Part shown: positions 29,425-38,267 of the stretch, in pieces
Layout of the letters: the number at the start of each line of letters is the position of its first letter
Position numbering within the stretch: the stretch's first letter is position 1
NCBI GenBank assembly: GCA_963699085.1
Contig: CAVOTH010000004.1
Location: 1,364,001-1,428,000 of the forward strand
Reading direction: 5' to 3'
Origin: Bog-756 sp963699085
GTDB lineage: Bacteria > Actinomycetota > Acidimicrobiia > Acidimicrobiales > RAAP-2
DNA length: 64,000 bases
Notes under the pieces: generated by a model
Seen by the model: only the letters and a program-made list of their open reading frames with translations
The model's database searches: none
Told to the model about the DNA's origin: nothing
Position numbers and translations under genes: made by a program

Positions 29425-30485
29425 ATGACGGAGAGCGCACCTGCCGCGGGACGGCACACGTTCGCCAGTGACAACTGGGCCGGCGTCCACCCCGAGGTGC
29501 TGGATGCCGTGGCCCGGGCCAACGACGGCAGCCACGCTCCGGCGTACGGGGCCGACCCGTGGACCGCCGAGGCCCACCGGCTACTGGCCGAACACTTCGG
29601 CGGGGACACCCATGTCTATTTCGCCTTCAACGGGACCGGTGCCAACGTGGTGGGGCTGCAGTCGCTGCTGCGACCGTTCGAGGCGATCGTGTGCGCGGAC
29701 AGCGCGCACATCAACGTCGACGAGTGCGGTGCCCCCGAGCGTTTTCTGGGCAGCAAGCTCCTGACGGTGGCCGGTATGGGGGGAAGCTCACCCCGGAGTT
29801 GGTGGCCGGTGCGGTGGCCGGCGTCGGCGATGAGCACCACGTGCAGGCCAAGGTGGTGTCGATCACCCAGAGCACCGAACTCGGCACGGTGTACTCGGTC
29901 GACGAGATCGCGGCACTGGCCGAGTGGGCCCACGCCCATGACCTGCTGCTCCACGTCGACGGTGCCCGGATCGCCAACGCCGCCGCGGCGTTGGGCGTAG
30001 ACTTCGGTGCATTCGGTCAGGATGCCGGTGTCGACCTCATCTCCTTCGGGGGCACCAAGAACGGGGCGCTCGGGGCCGAAGCGGTCATCACCTTCCGGGG
30101 TGAGGACGAATCGCGGCTCAAGTTCATCCGCAAGCAGTCCATGCAGCTGTCGTCGAAGATGCGATTCGTCGCCGCCCAGTTCGTGGCCCTGCTGACCGAC
30201 GAACTGTGGCTGCGCAGCGCCCTGCACGCCAATGCCATGGCCCTGCGGCTGGGGGTTTCCGCGTCAGCGGTGCCCGGTGTCGAACTGGCCCACCCCGTCC
30301 AGGCCAACGGGGTGTTCGCCGTGTTGCCACCGGCAGTGACCGAAGCACTGCAGTCCGAGTATCCGTTCTACGTGTGGGACGAATCGACCGGCATCGTGCG
30401 GTGGATGACCTCGTTCGACACGACAGAGGCGGACGTCGACGGGTTCGTCGCCCGACTGGCCGAGCTCATGGAGGCGTTGGACTGA
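29425..30485 (+). CDS. Low-specificity L-threonine aldolase/beta-eliminating lyase (frameshifted)
   Basis: PLP fold type I aldolase of about 350 residues. The N-terminal FASDNWAGVHPEVLDAVARA and YGADPWTAEAH match threonine aldolases. HVDGARIANAAAALGV carries the PLP-nitrogen-binding Asp, and ISFGGTKNGALGAEAV has the Schiff-base Lys in the usual SxxKN-like context. The frame breaks in the GGGGGG run at 29775-29780; a seventh G restores VAGMGGKLTPELVAGAVAG. It follows ettA by 10 nt and may be co-transcribed with it. Confidence 0.88.
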
Positions 30486-30530
30486 AGGTTGGGTTCTCCG
30501 AGCCGTTGGTTGGTCCCTCCTGGCTGTGGG

Positions 30531-31373
30531 CTATCTCGAGAGGGCCGGGCGCCCCGGACCCGGCGGTCCGGCAAAGGCCTGGGCGATCGACATCCACTCC
30601 TCGGCCAGTGCTCCGGTCATCACCAACCCGGTGTCGGCCAGGTTGCGTCGCTGGGTGACCACCAGGCAGAAATCCACGGCTGTCCCGCTGACTGTTGCCA
30701 CTTCTTCACCCTGGTTGCTGGCGCCGGCGCCGTCGGCGGCGCCGTTGCCGTCCTTACCGATCTCCCACAGCCACTCGTCCCCGTCGGGTCCGACGAGCAT
30801 CACGTCGATCCGACCAGCGGGGACATCTCTGCTGCGGACGAGGTACGAGAACGGCCTGGCGCGCACCCCGAGGTGGGCGACGTGGTGCAATCGGTTGGTT
30901 GGGCGTCGGTCGATCCCGAGTGCGTCGTACACATCCTGACCGTGGGCCCAGGTTTCCATCAGTCGCGACGAGATGAACGACAGCACTCCCATCGGTGGGC
31001 CGAACCACGGCACCCGGTCGGACGGGTCGGCTGCTCTGAATGCCCGGACCATCGCCTGGTGCGCGGTCCCCCACCAGTCGAGCAGTTCGTCGCCCCCCAT
31101 CGACCGCCCCTTGGCCAGATGGGCCTCCATGGGATCGCCGGTCACGGCCACCAATTGATCGACCATGGCGGCGAAAGCGACGGGTTCGACCAGGGCCAGG
31201 CGTCCGGCATCGTCGAAGAATGCCAGATGGCTGATCTGGTCCCGCACGGCCCACCCCTCGGCCGGCGTCGGAAGATCCCACTCGGGTGCGTCGTCGCTCA
31301 GCCTGGTGACAACGGACCTCAGGTCGTCGAATTCGGCGTCCAGGTCTACGAGTAGGTCCGGCAGTGTGGCCAT
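30531..31373 (-). CDS. TIGR03084-like DinB/mycothiol-dependent maleylpyruvate-isomerase-family protein
   Basis: A 280-residue four-helix-bundle protein. The N-terminal WAVRDQISHLAFFDDAGRLA with its metal-binding His, the METWAHGQDVYDALG His/Asp segment and LHHVAHLGVRARPFSYL are the conserved parts of the TIGR03083/TIGR03084 group of mycothiol-linked enzymes. The exact reaction is unknown. It is convergent with the threonine aldolase gene. Confidence 0.82.
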   Translation of the reverse strand: MATLPDLLVDLDAEFDDLRSVVTRLSDDAPEWDLPTPAEGWAVRDQISHLAFFDDAGRLALVEPVAFAAMVDQLVAVTGDPMEAHLAKGRSMGGDELLDWWGTAHQAMVRAFRAADPSDRVPWFGPPMGVLSFISSRLMETWAHGQDVYDALGIDRRPTNRLHHVAHLGVRARPFSYLVRSRDVPAGRIDVMLVGPDGDEWLWEIGKDGNGAADGAGASNQGEEVATVSGTAVDFCLVVTQRRNLADTGLVMTGALAEEWMSIAQAFAGPPGPGRPALSR

Positions 31374-31517
31374 GTCCTCAGGCTAGACACCCAGAGATGA
31401 TCCGCCGCTCCGGCGAAATTCCTGGCAGACTCATGACGACCTCGGCTGGGAGGTCCGCATGTTCTGTCGGGAGAAGGTGCACACTATGAGTGTGCGCACC
31501 GACCGGGGGAGGTCGTC

Positions 31518-31697
31518 ATGCACTGCAGCATTGCCAAGGACAATCGGCGGCGAGGGATGTTCGTAGCTGCGGCCCCGGGGTGGCAGCTGGGGGCATGCGG
31601 TTGCACGCTTTCCCGTCAATTCCTCTGCCATCGTCCGGGCCGATGCTCCACGCCGCACCCAGGAGGTGTTGACCATGCCCATGACACTTCCCCCTGA
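31518..31697 (+). CDS. Small Cys-rich ORF, 59 aa (tentative)
   Basis: ATG at 31518 is preceded by GGGAGGT at 4 nt spacing, a good ribosome site. The product has six cysteines (for example GACGCTLSRQFLCHRPGRC) and no known fold. It overlaps the start of the next small protein by 23 nt, which would allow coupled translation. The frame is too short to be convincing on its own. Confidence 0.3.
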   Translation: MHCSIAKDNRRRGMFVAAAPGWQLGACGCTLSRQFLCHRPGRCSTPHPGGVDHAHDTSP

Positions 31698-31923
31698 CGG
31701 GGTCGGGCGCCATCGGACAGGATCGTGTCACCGGTGCGGCTGGAAGAAGGATCTGCTGCGATTGAACCGGCGTGATCGCGGCCTGCGCCCGGAAGCCACG
31801 TACCGATGGCTGTGCGCCGAGTGCGCGGCCGAACTCGACCATCCGGCCGGTTCTGCCAGCGAGCCCGGCCCGTCCTGGTGGTCGATGACCCGCTGGTGGA
31901 AACCGCTCGGCCTGCGAACCTGA
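31675..31923 (+). CDS. Small zinc-ribbon-like protein, 82 aa
   Basis: Contains two CxxC pairs, SCHRCGWKKDLL and WLCAECAAELDH, separated by about 25 residues with basic sequence between (LNRRDRGLRP), then a Trp-rich tail. This is a treble-clef or zinc-ribbon layout. AGGAGGT lies 7 nt before the ATG. Function unknown; possibly a nucleic-acid- or ribosome-associated small protein. Confidence 0.6.
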   Translation: MPMTLPPDGVGRHRTGSCHRCGWKKDLLRLNRRDRGLRPEATYRWLCAECAAELDHPAGSASEPGPSWWSMTRWWKPLGLRT

Positions 31924-32008
31924 GCCTGGTGGGGTCGTACTCCGGGTCCGGTCCGTCGGGCCCCCACCGGTGCGGGCGTGCGGGTCGACATTCGGACGGC
32001 CGACAGGC

Positions 32009-32305
32009 TCAGCTGTCAGTCTCGAGCCAGTCCCGACGGACTCCGACTACTTCGACTTCGGGATGGGACCACACGAACCGCTCGACCGAATCGAGCACCG
32101 TTCCCACTTGGCCCTGCGAGCCCGATACCGCCGCGAATCCGAGTTCGCTGCGCTGCCACTGGTCCTGATAGCCGACTTCGGCGGCGGCGACGTCGAAGCG
32201 CGACCGACAGGCCTCGACCAGGTGCTTGACGACGGTCCGTTTCGCCTTCAACGAATGGCTTTCCCTGACCCGGATGTCGACGGTCATGGCGCAGGCGTGG
32301 AGCAT
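32009..32305 (-). CDS. DUF503 (YlxP-like) protein
   Basis: A 98-residue protein with the DUF503 pattern: TVDIRVRESHSLKAKRTVVK at the N-terminus, SRFDVAAAEVGYQDQWQRSE in the middle and VLDSVERFVWSHPEVEVV near the end. YlxP-like proteins are usually encoded near rbfA/infB, but here the gene is isolated. The ATG at 32305 gives the family-typical first strand; the longer frame to 32401 is not needed. Confidence 0.85.
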   Translation of the reverse strand: MLHACAMTVDIRVRESHSLKAKRTVVKHLVEACRSRFDVAAAEVGYQDQWQRSELGFAAVSGSQGQVGTVLDSVERFVWSHPEVEVVGVRRDWLETDS

Positions 32306-32514
32306 CGGACCAGGATGACCGATGTGATCGACCGCCGTCGACCTCGCCGGCGCCGTGAGGAGCCCGATGCCCTGACGCGGCAGATCCCGCCACGCTCTCA
32401 TTTGGCGTGACGGGATCTACCGAAACCCGGGTGAGACATGTGGTCCGACCTACGAGGGGCGGGGGCAGGTGCCGGACCGGGTCTCGATCCCGGGGGATCA
32501 GTCCGGGACGTGCG

Positions 32515-33436
32515 TCAGGAGGTGACGGACGTGCCGGTGGTGGAGGTGCTGGACCCGGAGCTCGAACCCGACGATGGCGCCGAACCCTTGGGCCCGCCAC
32601 CCATTCCAGGACCACCGGGACCACCGGGGCCACCGTGTCCACCGGGTCCACCGTGTCCACCGGGTCCACCGGGAACTCCAATGCCGACCTTGGTGGCGGT
32701 CACCGTATCGGAGCTCTCAGCGCCGAACACGGCTACCAGCGTGCCGACCTTGACATCGGCGATCGTGGCCGATGCGGTCCCGAAGTCCGCGTAGGTGGTG
32801 GACGAAGTCACGTTGACCGTCACGGTGCCGCTGTTCTTCGTGCTGACGGTGAACGTATTCGTGCCGACCGCGGTGACCGTTCCGACGGCTACCGGAGGGG
32901 TGCCACCGAAAGCGTGTCCGCCAGGTCCACCGGCGGCCACCGGGTCCGCCGAGCCCACCGGGTCCGCCGATGAACACCTTGGTCGCGGTCACCGTGTCGG
33001 CTGTTTCGGATCCGGAGACAGCCACGAGGGCACCCACCTTCACGTCAGCCAGGGACGCCGAGGAGACCCCACGGTCGAGGTAGGAGGTGGCCGAGCTCAC
33101 ATCGACGGTCACCGTGGTTCCGTCGTGGGCGGTCAGCGTGAAGGTGTCGGTCCCGACCGATTTGACGACGCCCATCGCCGTCGGAGGGGTGCCGCCGGCG
33201 CCGTGTTGAGCACCGGCCGCGGCAGTCGGGGAAGTCGTCGTAGCCGTCGCGTTGGACGTGGCGGCACCGGCCACCGCCCCTCCACCCACGGCGAGACCGA
33301 GAGCCACTGCAGCGCCGGTGGCCATCCGGAGTCCGGGGCGACGACGCCTACGAAGATTGGGAAATGGATTCGGGTCCGAGGTCGGGGCCGATGTGGTGAT
33401 CGACCGCGGAGTTTGCTCTCGCTCCTGATTGCTCAT
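32515..33436 (-). CDS. Exported DUF5666-type protein with collagen-like tail (frameshifted)
   Basis: After a basic N-terminus comes a signal-like segment (RMATGAAVALGLAVGGGAVAG). Two copies of a beta-barrel-like unit follow, GVVKSVGTDTFTLTAHDGTT and GTVTAVGTNTFTVSTKNSGT, each ending in a SETADTVTATKV-type strand (DUF5666 pattern). The C-terminus is GGPGGHGGPGG repeats and a Ser/Thr tail. The frame shifts in the Gly-Pro stretch between the two units (about 32930-32960). ATG at 33436 with AGGAG 7 nt upstream. Function unknown. Confidence 0.72.
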
Positions 33437-33875
33437 GGGATGCTCCTTTGTATTGTCGATGCTGGATGGAATTTGCACTTGCCGGATATCCGGCGACTGG
33501 GATCAGCATCGGACCGGAACCTGTGGTCACCCTTGGAGCCCGGGCAGTGGCTCCTTGGAATCGGAGAGGTGAAGGAACTCAGTCAGCAACCGCACTTTGT
33601 CGGAATCCGGTCGGCTGGAGCTTGCGACCCTGATGGGGGAACGGGTCCGGGATTGCCCAGCACCCACCGATCAAGGCCCTGGTAGCGGTGTCGGAAAGAC
33701 CTTCGGGGCGTGAATCCGAGGGAGGTGGACGCCCGGACCAATAATTCCGAGCAGCACTGCGCCAATTCCTTGACAATTTGCCTCTAACGTTCGTAGCTGA
33801 GGGGGTCGCTTTGCTCAAGCCAGTTGGCTGAGCCAAGCGGCTGAGAATCCGACTCCTGCTCGGGAGGATGCGCCC
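33437..33875. other. Divergent intergenic region
   Basis: About 440 bp between the DUF5666-type gene and the exported protein at 33876. A TTGACA at 33770 followed after 18 bp by TAGCTG could be the promoter of the plus-strand gene. Between it and the ATG there are GGCTGAG/CCAAGC segments able to pair, but I could not match any riboswitch class. No coding region is apparent. Confidence 0.45.
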
Positions 33876-34379
33876 ATGAAGCATCTACTTCGCTCCACAT
33901 CCCTTCACCTCGCGATGGCCACGGTCGTGACCCTGGGGATTGTGCTGGGCACCCTCGGGTTCGGAGCGACGGATGTCGCCGCAACGACACCGGCATCTGG
34001 CGCGAGCAACCAGCGGCCGGCGGCGAGGGTCGACTATGGGCTGAAGTCCGTCGAGAGGCGTTTCAATTGCGCCCATGCCGAGCGAGTGGTCACGGCCGTG
34101 CAAAGGAAAGAAGCCAAGATGGCCAAGGCGCGAGCCAATGTCGAGGCACAGATAGCGAAGGCTCAAACACGCCATGGGCCCGAGCTCCGGGCGCACCTCG
34201 TCCGCTTCTGGCGGCAGAGGCTGGCCAAGCTATTGAAGTACCAATCCCATCTGCTCCGACCGAAGGCGTTAGCCAAGATGGCAATGATGGCCAAGATCGC
34301 CGAAGACAAGTGTCACGTGTCTGCTCCACCTGCCGTTTCTGGACTCACCGCCCCGACGCTTCCGGCAAAAGTGGCCTAG
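33876..34379 (+). CDS. Exported helical protein of unknown function
   Basis: A 167-residue protein with a clear signal peptide (LAMATVVTLGIVLGTLGFGA with a likely cut near VAATTPA). The mature part is basic and helical (AVQRKEAKMAKARANVEAQI), with two cysteines (NCAHAERV and EDKCHV) that could form a disulphide. GGGAGGATGC lies before the ATG. No family recognised. Confidence 0.7.
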   Translation: MKHLLRSTSLHLAMATVVTLGIVLGTLGFGATDVAATTPASGASNQRPAARVDYGLKSVERRFNCAHAERVVTAVQRKEAKMAKARANVEAQIAKAQTRHGPELRAHLVRFWRQRLAKLLKYQSHLLRPKALAKMAMMAKIAEDKCHVSAPPAVSGLTAPTLPAKVA

Positions 34380-34391
34380 ACCGCAGCTGCG

Positions 34392-35984
34392 TCAGCCCGG
34401 GAGTGTGATCGTGGTGGTGCCGATCGGCGGCTTCCATTCCAGGACCACCACCCCACTTTTGTGAGTCAGTGCGGTGACTCCTGGCCGCAGAAGGAGTTCG
34501 TTGATCGTCCGCCGCGCCTGCGATGGCGAGATCGACTCGATCCCTTGAGAAGGAGCGATGACGAAGACCACCGTCCCCGACCGAACCGGGAGGACCCGGG
34601 GTGCGGTGAACAGAACGTAGACGAAGCGTCGGTTGGCGAACCGGCCAATCACCCCTTGGGATGCGATCACCTCGGCGTCAGTCGGAATACTCGGTAGAGC
34701 CTCACGCATTACAGCAGCAGCGGGTGCGTCGACCTTCCAGTGGTCGGCCCTGATGGTACCGAAGAGGTTCATGTTCTGAGTCAATGCAAGGACCACGACG
34801 AAGACGGCCAGTGCTAGGGCGATCGTCGACCTCCCCCGAACAAGGGGTTTCGGTTCAGATACTTGCTCGGGGCCGGCGGCAATGCCGACGAGGATGAGGA
34901 CTGAGCCCACGAACACGAACGGGATGACGGCCAGCGTCTGAAAGGCGATCGTCGGTGTCAGGAAGGCCGGATCGGCGTTGAGTCCGACCGATCCCAACGT
35001 CCCCGCAGCTACGACGAACCCCCAAGGGGACAGAACTCCGACCAGCCCCGCAGACCCCAGGACTCTTCCTATTGCTGCCGATCGGCTCACCAACACCCGG
35101 AAGACATGCCACGGATGAAGCAGTATTCGCTCGACGACGTATGTGCCGGTAGCGTTCGGACCTGCTCCGACCAGGTATCCGTAGTTGGCGACGATCCCGC
35201 TTCCCCTGTTTCCACCAATAACGGCTACCAGGGCGAGCCACGCCAGCGCCGCTCCGACCAGACCTGCCGGAGTGTGCCAGCCTGACTGGCGTCGGACCCT
35301 GCGGGACAGGAGACCGGCCACCCCGATGCAGAGGACGGTCACCGTGACTACGTCACCGAAGAGCAGGGCCACCAGCGCAACGATGAGCGCGGTGCGAGTC
35401 CGGCCCCGCCACAGGGCATACGCGGACCACACGACAAGCGGGAGACCAAGGGTCTCGAAATGGACATCATACGAAGCGGTCAAGTACCACCACGGGTTGA
35501 GCAGGAGAAAAACTAAAGCGGACAGGGCGACGATCGAGCGGTATCGGAGCAACCGGGTCGCACAAACGGCGGCCACCCACGTGACGGCCAGCCATTCGGT
35601 GGCGGCAATCGCTGCATCTTGCAGCCACAGGAGTTGGATGGATTGAGGCCATACCCGGCCGGCGATGGCAATCGGCCACATGGCGAGTTCGAAGTGGCTC
35701 TGCCAGAACGGGTAGCTCGGAAACTGGATTGTGTCGATGGGGTTCAGATGCCCATGCCCGATAAGCCACCACGCTTGCGCATAGGTTGCGAAGTCGTCCG
35801 TCAGGTCGAATTGGTGGAATAGAAAGCCGCTGTAGACCCAGAGGGCGAGGAGTTGTGCACCAATCAGGAGTACGGCCCCCAGCCAGAAGACGCGCATGCC
35901 TCGCCCATCAAGAGAGGCCCAGATGCGGCCTAATGTGCCGGTGCGCTGACCGGGACCGCTCACACTGTCCAACGTCGACGTCAT
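34392..35984 (-). CDS. DUF2079-family multi-pass membrane protein
   Basis: About 530 residues with some ten hydrophobic helices. The segment FHQFDLTDDFATYAQAWWLI, the following QSHFELAMWPIAIAG loop, and the NPWWYLTASYDVHFETLGLP stretch match DUF2079 proteins, which look like GT-C glycosyltransferases with acidic residues in the first loop. The C-terminal periplasmic part contains DAEVIASQGVIGRFANRRFV. Substrate unknown. ATG at 35984 is chosen over 35999. Confidence 0.78.
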   Translation of the reverse strand: MTSTLDSVSGPGQRTGTLGRIWASLDGRGMRVFWLGAVLLIGAQLLALWVYSGFLFHQFDLTDDFATYAQAWWLIGHGHLNPIDTIQFPSYPFWQSHFELAMWPIAIAGRVWPQSIQLLWLQDAAIAATEWLAVTWVAAVCATRLLRYRSIVALSALVFLLLNPWWYLTASYDVHFETLGLPLVVWSAYALWRGRTRTALIVALVALLFGDVVTVTVLCIGVAGLLSRRVRRQSGWHTPAGLVGAALAWLALVAVIGGNRGSGIVANYGYLVGAGPNATGTYVVERILLHPWHVFRVLVSRSAAIGRVLGSAGLVGVLSPWGFVVAAGTLGSVGLNADPAFLTPTIAFQTLAVIPFVFVGSVLILVGIAAGPEQVSEPKPLVRGRSTIALALAVFVVVLALTQNMNLFGTIRADHWKVDAPAAAVMREALPSIPTDAEVIASQGVIGRFANRRFVYVLFTAPRVLPVRSGTVVFVIAPSQGIESISPSQARRTINELLLRPGVTALTHKSGVVVLEWKPPIGTTTITLPG

Positions 35985-36458
35985 CAGGCCCCACTGCATT
36001 GCGAAATGGAGTGCTCCGAAGTCGGACTTTGGTTCGGCACCTAGAGAGTTCTACTCCAGTCCATCGGCTAAACGAGTGCCCTCGCTTGCGAACGTCCGAC
36101 TCCGCGGGAGTGGAGTTTGTGCCGCATTGGATTCGACAGTCATGTCTGCAGGTTGGCGCCCGATGACTTCCGACCTGACGTGTTCCGCGAGTGTCCGCTG
36201 ACCCGCTCGTAGTCGATGGAAGGTCGCACGCACGAGAGGTCCTAGGGGGGTCGGGCCGACCCGAACCCAAGATGGGAGCGGATCGGAGCACAGTCAATCC
36301 CCCGGTATGGGACGTGCCGCCCATCGCGTCGCGCAGGCTGGTGGGTCGGCACCATCACCGCAGGACGACCTTCGGCGCCGGGTCAGGCGCGCATACCGCA
36401 GCGGTCGCCAACTTTGTGGCGTAAAGCTTTCGCCCGATTTATTCGAGGCATTCGCTCC
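35985..36458. other. Non-coding interval
   Basis: About 470 bp between the 5' end of the DUF2079 gene and the 3' end of the HNH gene. The only structure seen is a 12-bp direct repeat AGGCATTCGCTC at 36446-36457 and 36468-36479, the second copy overlapping the end of the HNH gene. No protein-like frame. Confidence 0.4.
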
Positions 36459-38188
36459 CTAGGTTCTAGGCATTCGCTCGTGCAGTCGGTCGAGTCCCAG
36501 ATCCGGTTCCTGGCCGAACTCGGGCATCGGGGTGAAGGCCCAGGTGGGCGATCCGTCATCCCCGATCCCGGTCCGCTCCAGGGTCCACCCCTCGTAGGTC
36601 TTCAGGTAGTGGTGGTGATGGCACAAGAGGGCAAGATTGTCGAGGGCCGTCGGGCCGCCTTGGGCGAAGGGGATCACGTGGTCGATCTCCAGCCCATAGG
36701 GCACCCCGCATCCAGGAACCACGCAGTGCCGGTCCCGATGGGCCAGGGCGGTGCGGAGTCGGGCGTTGATGGTGCGCCCGAAGTGGGAGACAGCGCGGAT
36801 GTCCCCGGACCGGTGGAACACCAGCCGCAGGTAGGAGTCACTGGCCAGGTCACGGGCCATGGCCACCGGGATCGGCCCCTGGTTGTCGATCTCGCACGCT
36901 TCGCCGGCTTCGACCTGTCCCCGCAAGAGGGCATCGAGGTCGACCCGCACCACCAGTGAACAGGTCGGGGGACGATCGATGACGTCCCGTTCGGGGCCGG
37001 TAGGTACCCCGTCGGGGCCGACCGGTAGTCGGGGTGCGGTGCTTCCGGTTCCGTCTTTCCCGGTCTTGCTTCCCGGGTGCTTCCCGGATGCAGGAGGTGG
37101 CGTCCCCCGGGCGGCGGTGATCGGTCGATCGAACACCCCCGAGACGGTGTCCAGTTGCCGGGAGATGTGCTCATCGGGTGGCCCGGGGTCGTCGTCGTCC
37201 ACCACGGTCGAGCCATCCCCGGCCAGGGTCCGACCGGTGACCAGGAGGAAGAAGGCGTCGGCTTGGAGGGCCCGGTCCGGCTCGGACCGGTCGTTCGGCT
37301 CGGAGTCGGTCGTATTGGCCCGGTCGGTCGAGTTGGCCTGGTCGCCCTGGTCGGCCTGGTCGGCCTGTCGGCCCGGTCGGCCTTCCGGAGCTGGGAGACG
37401 GTGTAGCGCAGCTGCGCTAAGACCTTGGCCCCCCGGTCGGCGGTGTCGCGACCCTTGAAGCAGAAGGCACCCTCGCCGTCGAACCACGACGAGAAGTGAC
37501 GGTCGCCGTGGACCCGGCGGGTGGCGGCCAACGGGTCATCGCCGGCAGAGGCCACCCGGGCCCGGTGGCACCGGTCTTTGACCGTGTGGAGGGGCGCATC
37601 GGCGGCTCCGGCCAACAGGGAGGCCTCCATGTCGGGATCGAGCACGGCCGCCCCCGACAGCTCGGTGACCTTGGGGCCCGACAACGTGCCACTCCGCAAG
37701 GCCTCTTCGGTGCCGGGGAGTTCCGGCAGGCGGCGGCCCACCTCCAAGGTGTTGCGGGCCTGGCCCACCGGGACCCCCTCCAGTTCGGCCAGCATGACCG
37801 CCGGGGAGCGGTGTCCACCGTCCCGCCACACCCCCGAGTCGTCGATCCGGGGAGCGAGCAGGGTCTTGGCTGCCATCGACAGTCGTTCGACTTCGGCGTA
37901 CAGGCCATAGAGCTGAGCGGCGTCCCCTCCGGTCAGTCGATGGGGCTCCAGGGTGGCCACGGCAGCCGACAACAGCTCGATGGCCGATCTGACCGGGACC
38001 CCGACCCCGACCCCGGATCCAGATCCGACCCCGACCCCGACCCCGGATCCAGATCGTCCGACCCCGACCCCGGATCCGGAAAGTTTGCCGGGCGTCGAAA
38101 ATGACGGAGGTGCGTCGGCCAACACCCGGGGCATCGGTGCACCATCCAATCCCCACCCTGTCTGGTCCGCCCGCGCCGTTGATGTCAC
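36459..38188 (-). CDS. DUF222/HNH endonuclease (frameshifted)
   Basis: The N-terminal part is a DUF222 helical domain (EVERLSMAAKTLLAPRIDDS, RSPAVMLAELEGVPVGQARN), followed by a low-complexity linker and a C-terminal HNH nuclease (HCVVPGCGVPYGLEIDHVIP, then NLALLCHHHHYLKTYEGW) with the two CxxC-like and His residues. Such genes are abundant and multi-copy in actinobacteria, often near or within mobile 13E12-type repeats. The frame changes in a GGTCGGCCT repeat tract near 37350-37385. A second microsatellite (GACCCC/GGATCC units, about 37990-38085) encodes a Ser-Gly-Val run near the N-terminus. Confidence 0.85.
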
Positions 38189-38267
38189 GACCGAATACTG
38201 GTCGAGGGGTGTGACACAGCGTTCCCCTGCCGCCCGACTTCGACCGCCTATCCCAGATCACCGCTAG

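Noticed and set aside
29425..30485. Programmed ribosomal frameshift in threonine aldolase
   Set aside because: The shift is at a G homopolymer with no stimulatory structure, and many unrelated genes in the window show the same kind of break, so sequence error is simpler.
33780..33875. Possible TPP or c-di-GMP riboswitch before the exported protein
   Set aside because: A GGCTGAGA segment is present, but the other conserved blocks of either class are absent.
36459..38188. Intact mobile element around the HNH gene
   Set aside because: DUF222/HNH genes are often mobile, but no inverted ends, integrase or target duplication were found beyond a short 12-bp direct repeat on one side.
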